Notes: generated by a model from the letters alone, not told the origin. 45,624 nt of DNA from Nitrososphaerota archaeon (GCA_031274765.1 JAISPR010000009.1:1-45624), one strand, 5' to 3'; shown: positions 9,590 through 19,210, numbered from the stretch's first letter. A program made the numbers and translations.

Positions 9590-12500
9590 TTGACAACCAC
9601 CCAAAAAATCCAAAAAGACGATGTCCACAATATCCTAAAAACCTTTTTTGCAGAGAAAGGACTAGTCCGTCAACATCTTGACAGTTACAATGAATTCATC
9701 GACCATGGTCTCCAAGAAGTCGTGGATGAAGTTTGTGAAATTCCAATTGAAGTGCCTGAAAACCCCTACAAAGTCAAACTCGGTCAAATCTGGGTAATTG
9801 ATCCCCAGAGTCGTATCACTGGTCCATATGCAACCGAAGTAGACGGCACAAAACACGAAATCTACCCTATGGAGGCTCGTCTTAGAAACTTGGCATATTC
9901 TGCACCCATTGCTCTTGAGATGACTCCTGTTATTGATGGGCGAGAACAAGATACCGAACTGGTATACATCGGTAACATTCCAGTTATGCTTAAGAGTAAA
10001 CTGTGCTTTTTGAGTCAGCTCAGTCGTGAAGAACTAATCGCTGCCGGTGAAGACCCTGACGACCCTGGAGGCTACTTCGTTGTTAATGGCTCCGAACGTG
10101 TCATCGTTGCTATGGAAGATTTGGCGCCTAATCGTGTCATCGTTGATGTTGACGAGAAAGGAACCAGTCCTGTCTATCAAGCAAAAATCTTCTCCACTAC
10201 CGTGGGTTTTCGTGCTAGAATTGAACTTAAACTGAAATCAGACGACGCTATATATGTCACAATGCCGGGTGTTCCAACAGAAATCCCCTTTGTAGTTATC
10301 ATGCGTGCCCTTAGCATGGAAAAAGATAAAGACATTGCTGAAGCAGTCAGTCTTGACAGTGATATCCAAACTCACCTCAGTGCATCATTTGAGAAAGCCA
10401 TTGGTGTAGACACACCTCAAGACGCTATCTTATTTATCGGAAACCGCGTTGCCCATGGACAAGTCGAAGAATATCGTCTCCAAAAAGCAGAAACTGCTCT
10501 TGACAAAAACTTTTTACCTCACTTAGGCAGAAGCGACAAAAATCGCAAAGAAAAGGCCATATTCCTCGGCGAAATGGCTTACCGTGTTATCCAACTTAAA
10601 ACCGGCAAACGCACCCCCGACGACAAAGATCACTTCAAAAACAAACGTCTCCGACTCGGCGGGCCCCTTCTTGCAGATCTTTTCCGTGTCTCTTTCCGTA
10701 ACCTTACACGCGACATCAAATATCAACTTGAACGCATAGGTGTTAAAGGCCCAATTATAACCGTCTCAGTTGCAGTGCGACCCGGTATTATCACTGAACG
10801 TTTCCAGCACGCACTAGCAACAGGTAACTGGGGCCGAGGCCGAGTTGGTATCACTCAACTTCTTGACCGAACCAACTATATCTCTACACTTAGCCACCTA
10901 AGAAGACTCCAATCCCCCTTAAGCAGAAGTCAACCTAACTTTGAAGCCCGAGACCTACACCCCACCCACTGGGGCCGACTATGCCCAAACGAGACACCTG
11001 AGGGCTCAAACTGCGGGCTTGTAAAAAATCTCGCCTTATCTGCATCTATAGCCGTAGGTGTTAATCCTGACCGCATAAAACAATTACTCTTCGAAATGGG
11101 CACCGTTCCAGCATACGAAGTAACAAACGAACTCCGCATCGGAGGTGCCAAAGTTTTCGTGGACGGAAATATTATCGGTTATTGCAATAACCCTCAAGAA
11201 ATGGTGCAAAGCTTCCGTCAAAAACGCCGCGTCGGAGAGATCTCAACAGAAGTCAACATAACCCACTTCTCTAAACCACAAACCGAGACCGAAGAAGTCC
11301 ATGCCAATTGTGACGAAGGCAGAGTCCGTCGTCCACTAATTATTGTAGAAAACGGACAACCTAAACTACAAAATAAACACCTCGAAAAAATCGGGCTATG
11401 CGAATGGACTTGGGAAGATCTCGTTAAAAACGGTTTAGTCGAATACCTTGATGCCGAAGAAGAAGAAAACGTATTCATTGCTTTGACCTATGATGCCATC
11501 GGACCCAAAACCACACACACTGAAATCGCTACCTATACCATTCTTGGTATATGCGCATCAACCATCCCCTACCCAGAACACAATCAGTCACCACGAAACT
11601 CATACCAAGCCGCCATGGCTAAACAGGCATTGGGCGTTTATGGAACAAACTTCCACCACCGCGTTGATAGCCGTAGCCACATCCTACACTATCCACAAGT
11701 CCCTCTGGTCCAAACCGAAAACATGGACGTTATGGGCTACAAACAACGCCCCACAGGCCAAAACTGTATTGTCGCAGTACTAAGTTTTGAAGGCTATAAC
11801 ATGGAAGACGCTATCATATTTAACAAAGCATCCATCGAACGTGGCCTTGCTCGTAGCACCTTTTATCGTATTTACGAAGCCGAATGCCGCCAATATCTAG
11901 GCGGCCTAAAAGACAAATTTACCATCCCCGAAGCCGGCACCCGCGGATACAGAGGTGAACAATACTATCGACTTCTAGAACCCGACGGGATTATCAGCCT
12001 TGAATCACAAGTAGTTGGCGGAGACGTCTTAATTGGCAGAATTAGCCCGCCAAGATTCCTTGAAGAATACAAAGAATTCGAAGTCAAAGGTCCAAGCATG
12101 CGCGACACCTCAGTTGACATGCGACCCTCCGAAACAGGCATAGTTGATGGCATATTTGTCACCGAAAGCGGTGAAGGAAGTCAACTTGTCAAAGTTCGCG
12201 TTCGCGATCAGCGTGTCCCAGAACTCGGAGACAAATTTGCCTCGCGACATGGACAAAAAGGCGTTATCGGTCTAATAGTTCCTCAAGAAGATTTACCCTT
12301 CACTGAAGATGGTATGGTTCCTGACCTCATCATCAACCCGCACGCTATCCCCAGTCGTATGACCCTTGGCCAATTTATCGAATCCCTTGCAGGCAAAGTT
12401 GCTGCTGCCAGAGGCAAACCCGGCGATGGTACACCATTTAGTAACGAGGGTCCCGATGAAGTACGCAAAAATCTAGTTAAACTTGGCTTTAGTCATACTG

Positions 12501-12964
12501 GTAGCGAAGTTTTCTATAACGGTACAAGCGGCGAAAAATTCGTTGCCGACGTATTTGTCGGGGTTGTCTACTACCAAAAACTCCATCACATGGTCGCTGA
12601 CAAAATTCATGCTCGTGCACGTGGTCAAGTCCAGATGCTCACTCGCCAGCCAACTGAAGGCCGCGCTCGGGGCGGTGGTTTGCGTTTTGGTGAGATGGAA
12701 CGTGACTGTCTTATCGGGCATGGTGCGGCAATGCTGTTGCGTGACAGATTGCTAGAAGAATCCGACAAGTATACCCTCTATATCTGTGAAAATTGTGGAC
12801 AAATCGCCTACTTCGATATGAAGCAGAGGCGCTATGTCTGTAAAATCTGTGATGAAAAGGCCAAAATTGCCCCGGTAATTGTTTCATACGCTTTTAAGCT
12901 GCTTTTGCAAGAGCTTCAAAGCCTCTGTATCACCCCAAAACTTAGACTAAAGGAGAAGGCTTAA
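9590..12964 (+). CDS. rpoB: DNA-directed RNA polymerase subunit B (unsplit)
   Basis: The second-largest RNA polymerase subunit, forming half of the active-site cleft. I choose TTG 9590 as start: GGGAGA lies nine bases upstream, and the following TQKIQKDDVHNILKTFFAEK is the normal N-terminus. The frame is open further upstream, to a TTG at 9464, but that part is unlike RpoB. The length is then 1124 residues, typical for an unsplit archaeal B subunit. VDMRPSETG and the very conserved GDKFASRHGQKG (near residue 880) mark the catalytic core. The C-terminal zinc ribbon has CENCG and CKICDEK. It is followed after one base by rpoA, so the two are co-transcribed. No intein is present. Confidence 0.97.
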   Translation: MTTTQKIQKDDVHNILKTFFAEKGLVRQHLDSYNEFIDHGLQEVVDEVCEIPIEVPENPYKVKLGQIWVIDPQSRITGPYATEVDGTKHEIYPMEARLRNLAYSAPIALEMTPVIDGREQDTELVYIGNIPVMLKSKLCFLSQLSREELIAAGEDPDDPGGYFVVNGSERVIVAMEDLAPNRVIVDVDEKGTSPVYQAKIFSTTVGFRARIELKLKSDDAIYVTMPGVPTEIPFVVIMRALSMEKDKDIAEAVSLDSDIQTHLSASFEKAIGVDTPQDAILFIGNRVAHGQVEEYRLQKAETALDKNFLPHLGRSDKNRKEKAIFLGEMAYRVIQLKTGKRTPDDKDHFKNKRLRLGGPLLADLFRVSFRNLTRDIKYQLERIGVKGPIITVSVAVRPGIITERFQHALATGNWGRGRVGITQLLDRTNYISTLSHLRRLQSPLSRSQPNFEARDLHPTHWGRLCPNETPEGSNCGLVKNLALSASIAVGVNPDRIKQLLFEMGTVPAYEVTNELRIGGAKVFVDGNIIGYCNNPQEMVQSFRQKRRVGEISTEVNITHFSKPQTETEEVHANCDEGRVRRPLIIVENGQPKLQNKHLEKIGLCEWTWEDLVKNGLVEYLDAEEEENVFIALTYDAIGPKTTHTEIATYTILGICASTIPYPEHNQSPRNSYQAAMAKQALGVYGTNFHHRVDSRSHILHYPQVPLVQTENMDVMGYKQRPTGQNCIVAVLSFEGYNMEDAIIFNKASIERGLARSTFYRIYEAECRQYLGGLKDKFTIPEAGTRGYRGEQYYRLLEPDGIISLESQVVGGDVLIGRISPPRFLEEYKEFEVKGPSMRDTSVDMRPSETGIVDGIFVTESGEGSQLVKVRVRDQRVPELGDKFASRHGQKGVIGLIVPQEDLPFTEDGMVPDLIINPHAIPSRMTLGQFIESLAGKVAAARGKPGDGTPFSNEGPDEVRKNLVKLGFSHTGSEVFYNGTSGEKFVADVFVGVVYYQKLHHMVADKIHARARGQVQMLTRQPTEGRARGGGLRFGEMERDCLIGHGAAMLLRDRLLEESDKYTLYICENCGQIAYFDMKQRRYVCKICDEKAKIAPVIVSYAFKLLLQELQSLCITPKLRLKEKA

Positions 12965-12965
12965 C

Positions 12966-15900
12966 ATGGCGCAAACAGAAGAATTAATCCATAAAATAGT
13001 AGACGAAATCTCATTTGGGCTTATTTCACCCAAAGATCTCAGAAAACAGTCTGTTGTCGAAATTCAAACTCCCGATACTTATGACGAAGACGGTGCACCA
13101 ATTACTGCTGGTTTAATGGATGGCCGGCTAGGTACTCTTGAGCCCCGTCAGCGTTGCAAAACTTGTGGTAACACTGCTATTCGTTGTCCTGGACATTTTG
13201 GGCACATTGAACTTGCTGTCCCCATTGTACACATCGAATTCACCAAAATAACCTTTGATATGCTCAAATCAACTTGCCGCACCTGTGGACGCATCCTGCT
13301 AAGCGAGGAAGCCTCTAAGAAAGCTCGTCAACGTATCGAGCGTTTCAACGAACTCTTAGGAACCATCCCTGACGAAGTTTACAAGGAAATCATGGCCGAC
13401 ATCAAAGTTAAGCAATGCCCCTACTGTGCTGCAACCCAGTTCAAAATTACTTTTGAAAAACCAACTAAATTTATCGAGCAGACCGAGTTAGGCTCTGAAC
13501 CTCTCACCCCTAGCATGATCCGCGAAAGACTTGAACGTGTTAGTGATGAGGACCTTGAAATTTTGGGGTTCAACCCCAAAGTTGCTCGTCCTGAATGGAT
13601 GGTTCTTCAAGTCCTACCCGTTCCACCGGTGTATGTGCGTCCATCAATCACCTTGGAGTCAGGTATTCGTAGTGAAGACGATCTAACACACAAACTCGTT
13701 GACATTATTCGTATTAACCAGCGGTTAAAGGAAAACATGGAAGCCGGCGCTCCAACCCTTATCATACAGGACCTAAGTGAATTATTACAGTACCACGTTA
13801 CCACCTACTTCAATAACGAGGCCTCAGGTATTCCGCCTGCACGTCACCGTAGCGGCAGGGCACTTAAAACCCTTAGCCAACGCCTCAAAGGCAAAGAGGG
13901 CCGATTCCGAAGCAATCTTTCAGGCAAACGTGTCGATTTTTCTGCACGTACAGTCATTTCACCCGACCCCAACCTTGACATAAACGAAGTCGGTGTTCCA
14001 AAAGATGTTGCTATGCGGCTCAGTGTTCCCGAAAAAGTTACTGCATGGAACATCGAGGAAATGAAAAAACTCGTCATAAACGGTCCTGAACAATATCCTG
14101 GGGCATTATATATTATCCGTCCCGACGGTAAACGTATTCGCCTTGAATTCGTTGTGGACCGTACAAAAATCGCAGAAGCGGTCGAATTAGGTTTCATCGT
14201 AGAGCGTCACCTCAAAAATGGCGATATAGCTATCTTTAACCGTCAACCCTCTCTTCACCGTATGTCCATAATGGCACATTATGCACGTGTTCTCCCATAC
14301 AAAACCTTTAGAATGCATCTTTGTGTCTGTCCACCTTATAACGCCGACTTTGATGGCGACGAAATGAACCTCCACGTTCCCCAAAGCGAAGAAGCCCGAA
14401 CTGAATCACTTCTACTCATGCAGGTACAAGACCAAATTCTCTCCCCCCGATTTGGCGGACCCATCATCGGCGCCATTAGAGACTTTATCACAAGCGCTTA
14501 CTACTTTACTAAAAAAGGCAACTATCTAACCCGTGGACAAATTGACCGCCTCCTAACCACAACCAACTACCAAGGCGAATTACCCGAACCCGAAATCACC
14601 GAACCCCAACCCCTCTGGTCAGGCAAACAAATATTTAGTTTATTTCTGCCAAAAACCCTCAACTATGTTCTCAAAGCAAACATTTGTCAGGGATGTGCCC
14701 GATGCGAAGAAAGCAAATGCAAAAACGATGCCTATGTCGTCGTCAAAAACGGTCAGTTAGTCTCTGGAATTATAGATCGCCGTAGCATTGGTTCTGAACA
14801 ATCTGAGAGTCTACTCCACAGAATCATCAAAGACTACGGAACACAAGCTGGCAGAGAGTTTCTCAATAACATCACACACATGCTCAAACTCTTCATTTCC
14901 ATGAGAGGTTTTAGCTACACATACGACCAACTCGTTCTCTCGCCCCGTGCACGAAACCGCATGGCAAAAACTATGGAACGCACTCAAAAGAAAATCGACG
15001 AACACATCCTCAACTATCAAAACGGTGTTCTCCCACGTCTCCCGGGCCAAACTCTTGAAGAATCATTTGAAATCTATGTCATGCATGAGCTCTCAACTGC
15101 ACGAGACGAATCAGGCAAGATAGCAGATGACGATTTTACTCTAGAAAACGCCGGTATCGTAATGACCCGTACGGGTGCAAGAGGCAGCAGTCTCAACATC
15201 GGCCAGATGGCTGCTTGTGTCGGTCAGCAGTCAGTTCGTGGCAAACGTATCTTAAGAGGCTATGCTGGACGTGCTCTTCCACACTTTGTACCCAATGACC
15301 CTCGCCCAAGAGCAAGAGGCTTTGTCTATAACAGTTACCAAACTGGTCTTGACGCCATAGAGTTTTTCTTCCACGCTATGGGTGGTAGGGAAGGTCTAGT
15401 CGACACAGCTGTTCGCACGCAACAAAGTGGTTACATGCAGCGCAGACTCATCAATGCCTTAGAGCACATTCGACTGGAATACGACAGCACTGTTCGTGAT
15501 AGTGCAGGCGATATCATCCAGTTCCGTTATGGCGAAGATGGCGTGGACCCCGCTAAGAGCGACCATGGTAAAGCTGTAAACGTTAGCCGTTTAATCGAGC
15601 AAGTAAAACTTGGTGAGGAAAAAGATGGCGAATTAGCTACAACTGATTTCACCAAAAAACAGCTAAAAAGCGTTGAAGATCAGATTACTCCTATATTGCT
15701 AAGCCAGCTTAAACAAAACTTTGCTAAAAATAAACTCACTGCCAAAGGTGTGGAGAAAGCCGTAACTGCAACTGCCAAACAGTATAAACGTGCTTTGATG
15801 GAGCCTGGAGAAGCAGTTGGTATTGTAGCTGCCCAGTCAATTGGTGAACCCGGTACACAGATGACCCTTCGAACCTTCCACTATGCAGGTGTTAAAGAAC

Positions 15901-16805
15901 AAAACGTCACTTTGGGTCTACCGCGTCTCATAGAAATCGTGGATGCCCGCAGAATTCCCTCAACCCCAATTATGACCATTTATCTTATTGGTGACCACGC
16001 TAAGAGCAAAGAGGCCGCTGTTGAAGTTGCACGCAATATCATCTACACATCAATTGAGAACTTGGCATCTGCAATCTATGAAGATCCTGTTCGTGAAGAA
16101 ATTATTATCGAACTCAATAAACAGATGATGGATGACCGCAACATCAGTATGGATGAACTAAAAGAGAAACTTGAACTCCAGAATGCCACTGTAACTATCA
16201 CTGATAACACCGTTGAAATCAAGCCCAAAAAGGCTGAGCAAATCAAACGTATGCTCTCCAAAGTGCCTGGTTTCCAGGTTAAGGGTGTTCCAGATATCAA
16301 ACGTGTCCTAGTTACTGAAGAAAATGGTGAGTGGGTCATTCGTACCGATGGCTCAAATCTTGGTAAAGTATTAGAAGTTGAAGGTGTCGATACTTCTCGT
16401 ACAATCACCAACAACATCCATGAAATCGCCAAAACCTTGGGTGTCGAAGCATCCAGAAATGCATTGGTTAACGAAGCCAAAGGTGTTTTGGAAGACCAAG
16501 GTTTAGATGTTGATGTTCGTCACGTTATGCTCGTTGCGGATATGATGACTACTACAGGTGATGTGCAGCAGATTGGTCGGCATGGTATTAGCGGTAAAAA
16601 GGCTAGTGTGCTCGCCCGCGCCGCATTTGAAATCACTGTTCCAAACATTGTTGAAGCGGCGGTTAAAGGTGAAAGTGATCCTTTAGCTGGTGTGACAGAA
16701 AACGTTATAGTTGGGCAGTCTATACCAATCGGCACAGGTTTAGTTGAACTCTACATGTCAACTTTCGAATGTCAAAATAAAGATGGAGGAAAAACAGAAG
16801 CATGA
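12966..16805 (+). CDS. rpoA: DNA-directed RNA polymerase subunit A, fused A'+A''
   Basis: The largest subunit, carrying the catalytic Mg-binding loop NADFDGDEMN near residue 459. Zinc motifs at the start include CKTCGNTAIRCPGHFGH and CRTCGR. The bridge-helix region is also intact. At 1279 residues it joins what in most archaea are two genes. A' ends and A'' begins around residue 900, and the A'' landmark PGEAVGIVAAQSIGEPGTQM follows near residue 945 without any stop or intein. The start ATG 12966 has AAGGAGA upstream, one base after the rpoB stop. The 3' end overlaps the L30e start (ATGA). Fused RpoA is known in Thaumarchaeota-type lineages and Korarchaeota and is useful for placing the organism. 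Confidence 0.97.
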   Translation: MAQTEELIHKIVDEISFGLISPKDLRKQSVVEIQTPDTYDEDGAPITAGLMDGRLGTLEPRQRCKTCGNTAIRCPGHFGHIELAVPIVHIEFTKITFDMLKSTCRTCGRILLSEEASKKARQRIERFNELLGTIPDEVYKEIMADIKVKQCPYCAATQFKITFEKPTKFIEQTELGSEPLTPSMIRERLERVSDEDLEILGFNPKVARPEWMVLQVLPVPPVYVRPSITLESGIRSEDDLTHKLVDIIRINQRLKENMEAGAPTLIIQDLSELLQYHVTTYFNNEASGIPPARHRSGRALKTLSQRLKGKEGRFRSNLSGKRVDFSARTVISPDPNLDINEVGVPKDVAMRLSVPEKVTAWNIEEMKKLVINGPEQYPGALYIIRPDGKRIRLEFVVDRTKIAEAVELGFIVERHLKNGDIAIFNRQPSLHRMSIMAHYARVLPYKTFRMHLCVCPPYNADFDGDEMNLHVPQSEEARTESLLLMQVQDQILSPRFGGPIIGAIRDFITSAYYFTKKGNYLTRGQIDRLLTTTNYQGELPEPEITEPQPLWSGKQIFSLFLPKTLNYVLKANICQGCARCEESKCKNDAYVVVKNGQLVSGIIDRRSIGSEQSESLLHRIIKDYGTQAGREFLNNITHMLKLFISMRGFSYTYDQLVLSPRARNRMAKTMERTQKKIDEHILNYQNGVLPRLPGQTLEESFEIYVMHELSTARDESGKIADDDFTLENAGIVMTRTGARGSSLNIGQMAACVGQQSVRGKRILRGYAGRALPHFVPNDPRPRARGFVYNSYQTGLDAIEFFFHAMGGREGLVDTAVRTQQSGYMQRRLINALEHIRLEYDSTVRDSAGDIIQFRYGEDGVDPAKSDHGKAVNVSRLIEQVKLGEEKDGELATTDFTKKQLKSVEDQITPILLSQLKQNFAKNKLTAKGVEKAVTATAKQYKRALMEPGEAVGIVAAQSIGEPGTQMTLRTFHYAGVKEQNVTLGLPRLIEIVDARRIPSTPIMTIYLIGDHAKSKEAAVEVARNIIYTSIENLASAIYEDPVREEIIIELNKQMMDDRNISMDELKEKLELQNATVTITDNTVEIKPKKAEQIKRMLSKVPGFQVKGVPDIKRVLVTEENGEWVIRTDGSNLGKVLEVEGVDTSRTITNNIHEIAKTLGVEASRNALVNEAKGVLEDQGLDVDVRHVMLVADMMTTTGDVQQIGRHGISGKKASVLARAAFEITVPNIVEAAVKGESDPLAGVTENVIVGQSIPIGTGLVELYMSTFECQNKDGGKTEA

Positions 16806-17104
16806 TAGACATAGATAAAGCGTTAGCGTCAGCAGTGAAAACTGGTAAGGTATCCTTTGGATCCAATACGGCATTGCAAAACGCCAAAACCGGTAAAGCG
16901 AAAATGATTGTTTTAGCCGCAAATTGTCCAAAAGACATAAAAGAACAGATAGAATATTATGGAGAAATCTCTAAAGTTCCCGTGATAACATATAAAGGTG
17001 GCTCAATGGATCTCGCTGAAATCTGCAATAAACTCTTCATTATCTCTGCGATGAGTATACGTGAAACAGGGGACAGCGACATTCTAAAATTAATCGAACA
17101 ATAA
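16802..17104 (+). CDS. rpl30e: Ribosomal protein L30e
   Basis: A 100-residue L7Ae/L30e-fold RNA-binding protein of the large ribosomal subunit. GKVSFGSNTALQNAKTGKAK is the RNA-contacting N-terminal part, followed by MIVLAANCPKDIKEQIEYY and the closing IRETGDSDILKLIEQ. The start ATG overlaps the rpoA stop by four bases, so translation is probably coupled. The order rpoA, rpl30e, nusA is the standard archaeal arrangement. Confidence 0.95.
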   Translation: MIDIDKALASAVKTGKVSFGSNTALQNAKTGKAKMIVLAANCPKDIKEQIEYYGEISKVPVITYKGGSMDLAEICNKLFIISAMSIRETGDSDILKLIEQ

Positions 17105-17116
17105 AAAATAACAAAC

Positions 17117-17131
17117 GGAGGCGAAAAAATC
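17117..17131 (+). promoter_or_regulatory. Shine-Dalgarno and probable non-standard AUC start of nusA
   Basis: GGAGG at 17117-17121 is followed by seven bases and then ATC at 17129, in frame with NusA. The conserved archaeal NusA N-terminus (S-G-I-K-I-T-C-D-E) is encoded directly after this ATC. Between the upstream in-frame stop at 17102 and ATG 17162 there is no ATG, GTG or TTG in frame. Confidence 0.55.
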
Positions 17132-17566
17132 ACATCTGGCATAAAAATCACCTGCGACGAAATGCGATATATAGCTCTCTTTGAAAGCATCAGTGGCGCT
17201 AGTGTAAAAGACTGCATAATAGATGAAGAACAAGAACGTGCAATATTTATCGTTAACCAAGGTCAAGTTGGTGTTGCTATTGGCAAGGGTGGACGTAATA
17301 TACATACCCTTGAACGTATGACTGGTAAAAAGCATGAGATCATCGAATATAGTGAAGACCCTGCAATGTTTATGAAAAACGCTCTAAAACCTGCTGCTGT
17401 TCGCGAAATTCGCGTCAGCGAACGTACCGATGGTAAAAAGATGGCCGTTATTACAGTTAACCCTAAAGATAAGGGTGTCGCAATAGGTAAAAACGGAAAA
17501 AATGCTGAACGTCTACGCTTTTTAGCGAAACGATACTTTGATATTCAGAACGTAAGCATCACCTAG
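17129..17566 (+). CDS. nusA: Archaeal NusA-like transcription factor (tandem KH domains)
   Basis: A short archaeal NusA of two KH domains that binds RNA and acts in elongation or termination. The first KH loop is AIGKGGRNIHTLERMTGKK and the second AIGKNGKNAERLRFLAKRYF. If started at the first canonical codon (ATG 17162) the protein has 134 residues but loses conserved N-terminal residues. The reading frame upstream encodes TSGIKITCDE, normal for this family, and a strong GGAGG sits seven bases before an ATC at 17129. I therefore annotate 17129 as the probable start, with an unusual AUC initiation codon (145 residues). A mutation or assembly error changing ATG to ATC is the alternative. In many archaea rps12 and rps7 follow; here they do not. 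Confidence 0.85.
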   Translation: MTSGIKITCDEMRYIALFESISGASVKDCIIDEEQERAIFIVNQGQVGVAIGKGGRNIHTLERMTGKKHEIIEYSEDPAMFMKNALKPAAVREIRVSERTDGKKMAVITVNPKDKGVAIGKNGKNAERLRFLAKRYFDIQNVSIT

Positions 17567-18207
17567 TATAGACTCTAAATTTGTCTGGCTAGGTGATAAC
17601 CGTTGCTGGATACTTCGTAGGGGTTATTATGTTCTATGCCTGTGATTATTGGCATATTTACTGCCTGAGTTCCCGTTTTTTAGGCACATTACGAAATTTT
17701 AGGGGTTATTTTAGGCTTATTTTTACGTTTAAACAATGTTGGCGGCTTTTACTTTATTCGATTGTGTGCCTAATTTAGGCACATGAGACAACTTGCCGAT
17801 CGCTATAAAAAAGCCTTAAAATTAAAAAACAGGCGTTTAGCTGGGGCTAATGAAATGGGTGTGTTTAAAAAGTGGGCAGTCAGGTTACTGTGCATAGCTA
17901 TCTGCCGTTGGTTTAACGGCGTATTTTTACTATCTCTGGATAGTGTGATGGCAGATTGGGTTTGTTGTTGGATTGGTGGAACTTTATGTTTTGACTTTTG
18001 TGTTTGTTATGGTATGTGATAGTTTTGGTTGATCGTTTGTTTTTGAGGCTGCGGTTTGAGTGAACCATGTTTGAGCTGAACCAATGTCTATGGTTTATGT
18101 TTGGTAGTTTTGTTGTGTGTTTTGTGTTGTTTGTTGCTTGGTTTAGAAATTTGGAGTGACAATAGTTTGAGTCTGCTTAGGTGTGGTTGTTGAGCCTTTT
18201 TGCAATG
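17567..18207. other. Non-coding region after nusA with TTAGGCACA repeats
   Basis: There is no convincing gene. A 78-codon frame at 17783 begins with a basic stretch but soon turns into low-complexity W/C/F sequence, so I do not call it. TTAGGCACAT occurs at 17680 and 17775, and TGTGCCTAA at 17765, so 17765-17783 is a perfect 9+1+9 palindrome. It could act as the operon terminator or be an element end. The right part is G/T-rich. Confidence 0.45.
17765..17783 (+). terminator. Perfect 9-bp hairpin after the rpo operon
   Basis: TGTGCCTAA, one base, TTAGGCACA. It is 200 bp after nusA. A terminator role is only a guess, since archaeal terminators usually depend on T-runs. Confidence 0.25.
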
Positions 18208-18513
18208 CTATATCGATCGTGCTTCGTAGACCACTACGCAATCTACTTTGATTTGCATAGCTAAATCGTGGCTTTCGACGATTTTGCGCAGTCCCCCTAT
18301 GCATTCTTTGGCTACATTTCCTTTTATATTAATGTGGTATCCTTGGTAGGCTGGGTACATTGCTTTTTGTGGAATCAATGTAATAATGTTCCCGTCTAAT
18401 CCTGGACAACTATCTGCTATCTCTTTGAGCAAGATGACAACTTCAATGAATTTCATGAGATCTTCCCCATGTAGAGAAATAAAAACTTTTAGCTTAAAAA
18501 TCCATATGTCCAT
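18208..18513 (-). CDS. Conserved-looking small protein of unknown function
   Basis: I do not recognise this 101-residue protein. I start it at ATG 18513 because AGGT lies nine bases upstream on the minus strand; the frame is open to 18549 with another ATG at 18531. The predicted structure alternates strands and helices: a first strand (IFKLKVFISL), a helix (DLMKFIEVVILLKEIADSC), then GNIITLIPQ, a glycine-rich turn (AYQGYHINIKG), a helix (AKECIGGLRKIVESH) and a last strand (IKVDCVVVYEA). No membrane segment, metal site or known motif is visible. It is transcribed opposite to both neighbouring operons. The coding potential looks real because the composition is normal compared with the flanks. 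Confidence 0.55.
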   Translation of the reverse strand: MDIWIFKLKVFISLHGEDLMKFIEVVILLKEIADSCPGLDGNIITLIPQKAMYPAYQGYHINIKGNVAKECIGGLRKIVESHDLAMQIKVDCVVVYEARSI

Positions 18514-19210
18514 AATCATTATACCTACCATGAAGTAAGAAACTCTCAATTTTTATACCCTTGGCGCCTTGGTGAGTGTGGCAATTCACCGTTTGTATAT
18601 GTGGGTTTTAATTTTTCTACTGTAAACTTTTTGTCGGGTTTTCCAAGAGAACAAATAGTTTATAGTATATGCTTCACCGGGCAATTGTGTTTTGGATGTT
18701 TTTTGGTAGTCTAGTATTTTTTGGTTATGTTTTGTGTATGATCTAGAAATATACACGGTTTGATTTTGTCGGTTCGAGATATAGTATAAAAATACAACTC
18801 TGATGATACAATGGCTAACTATGAGCAACCTCCGAAAACCCATTTCAGAAAACCAAACAACACCTTACACGGTTTCCCGCAGACGATCTTTGGAAAAATA
18901 TAGGTTTTCGGGGCTCCCTATGGAAACTATGCAACATATAAACCACAATAATACTGCTTATGATAACTGACTAAAAATAGACCTTTTGTGTTTTGAAAAC
19001 GAGTGAAAAATCAATTTTTTTGTAGGAATTTGCTATTCTCTGGCAACCGGGGTGCTCAAAGAGTATTTACATTATCGCTTCTACTAAAAAACATTCAACA
19101 CTGATTTGAATAAGTCCTCTTTGTACACAGGTCATTTCTGTATGCAGCTGTCAAATTGTTTAATAAGCCGTTTTTTCCTATGTTGCATTTCAAGTAGAGG
19201 CATATGCTTA
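18514..19210. other. Region upstream of the SMC operon (holds MITE B2)
   Basis: It holds MITE family B copy 2 (18824-18918) and AT-rich sequence. A frame is open upstream of the SMC-type gene to 19106, but it encodes cysteine- and phenylalanine-rich residues unlike the family and probably is leader. Confidence 0.4.
18824..18918. mobile_element. MITE family B, copy 2 (95 bp, 4-bp target duplication)
   Basis: An inverted copy of 8601-8698 with AGCAACCTCCGAAAACC at one end and a degraded matching inverted end. It is flanked by TATG at 18820-18823 and 18919-18922. The interior is about 75-80% like copy 1 by eye. Confidence 0.72.

Noticed and set aside
17783-18019. 78-codon frame after nusA
   Set aside because: The first 30 codons look possible, but the rest is low complexity and it overlaps a repeat palindrome; no homology recognised.
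8870-19100. Similarity between the regions upstream of rpoB (about 8887-8922) and the SMC operon (about 19060-19090)
   Set aside because: Only about 30 AT-rich bases look alike; too weak to claim a shared promoter element or longer duplication.
19106-19210. Upstream extension of the SMC-type ATPase from TTG 19106
   Set aside because: The extra 35 residues are Cys/Phe/Ser-rich and unlike the family; GTG 19211 has a better-placed ribosome binding site and the family start.
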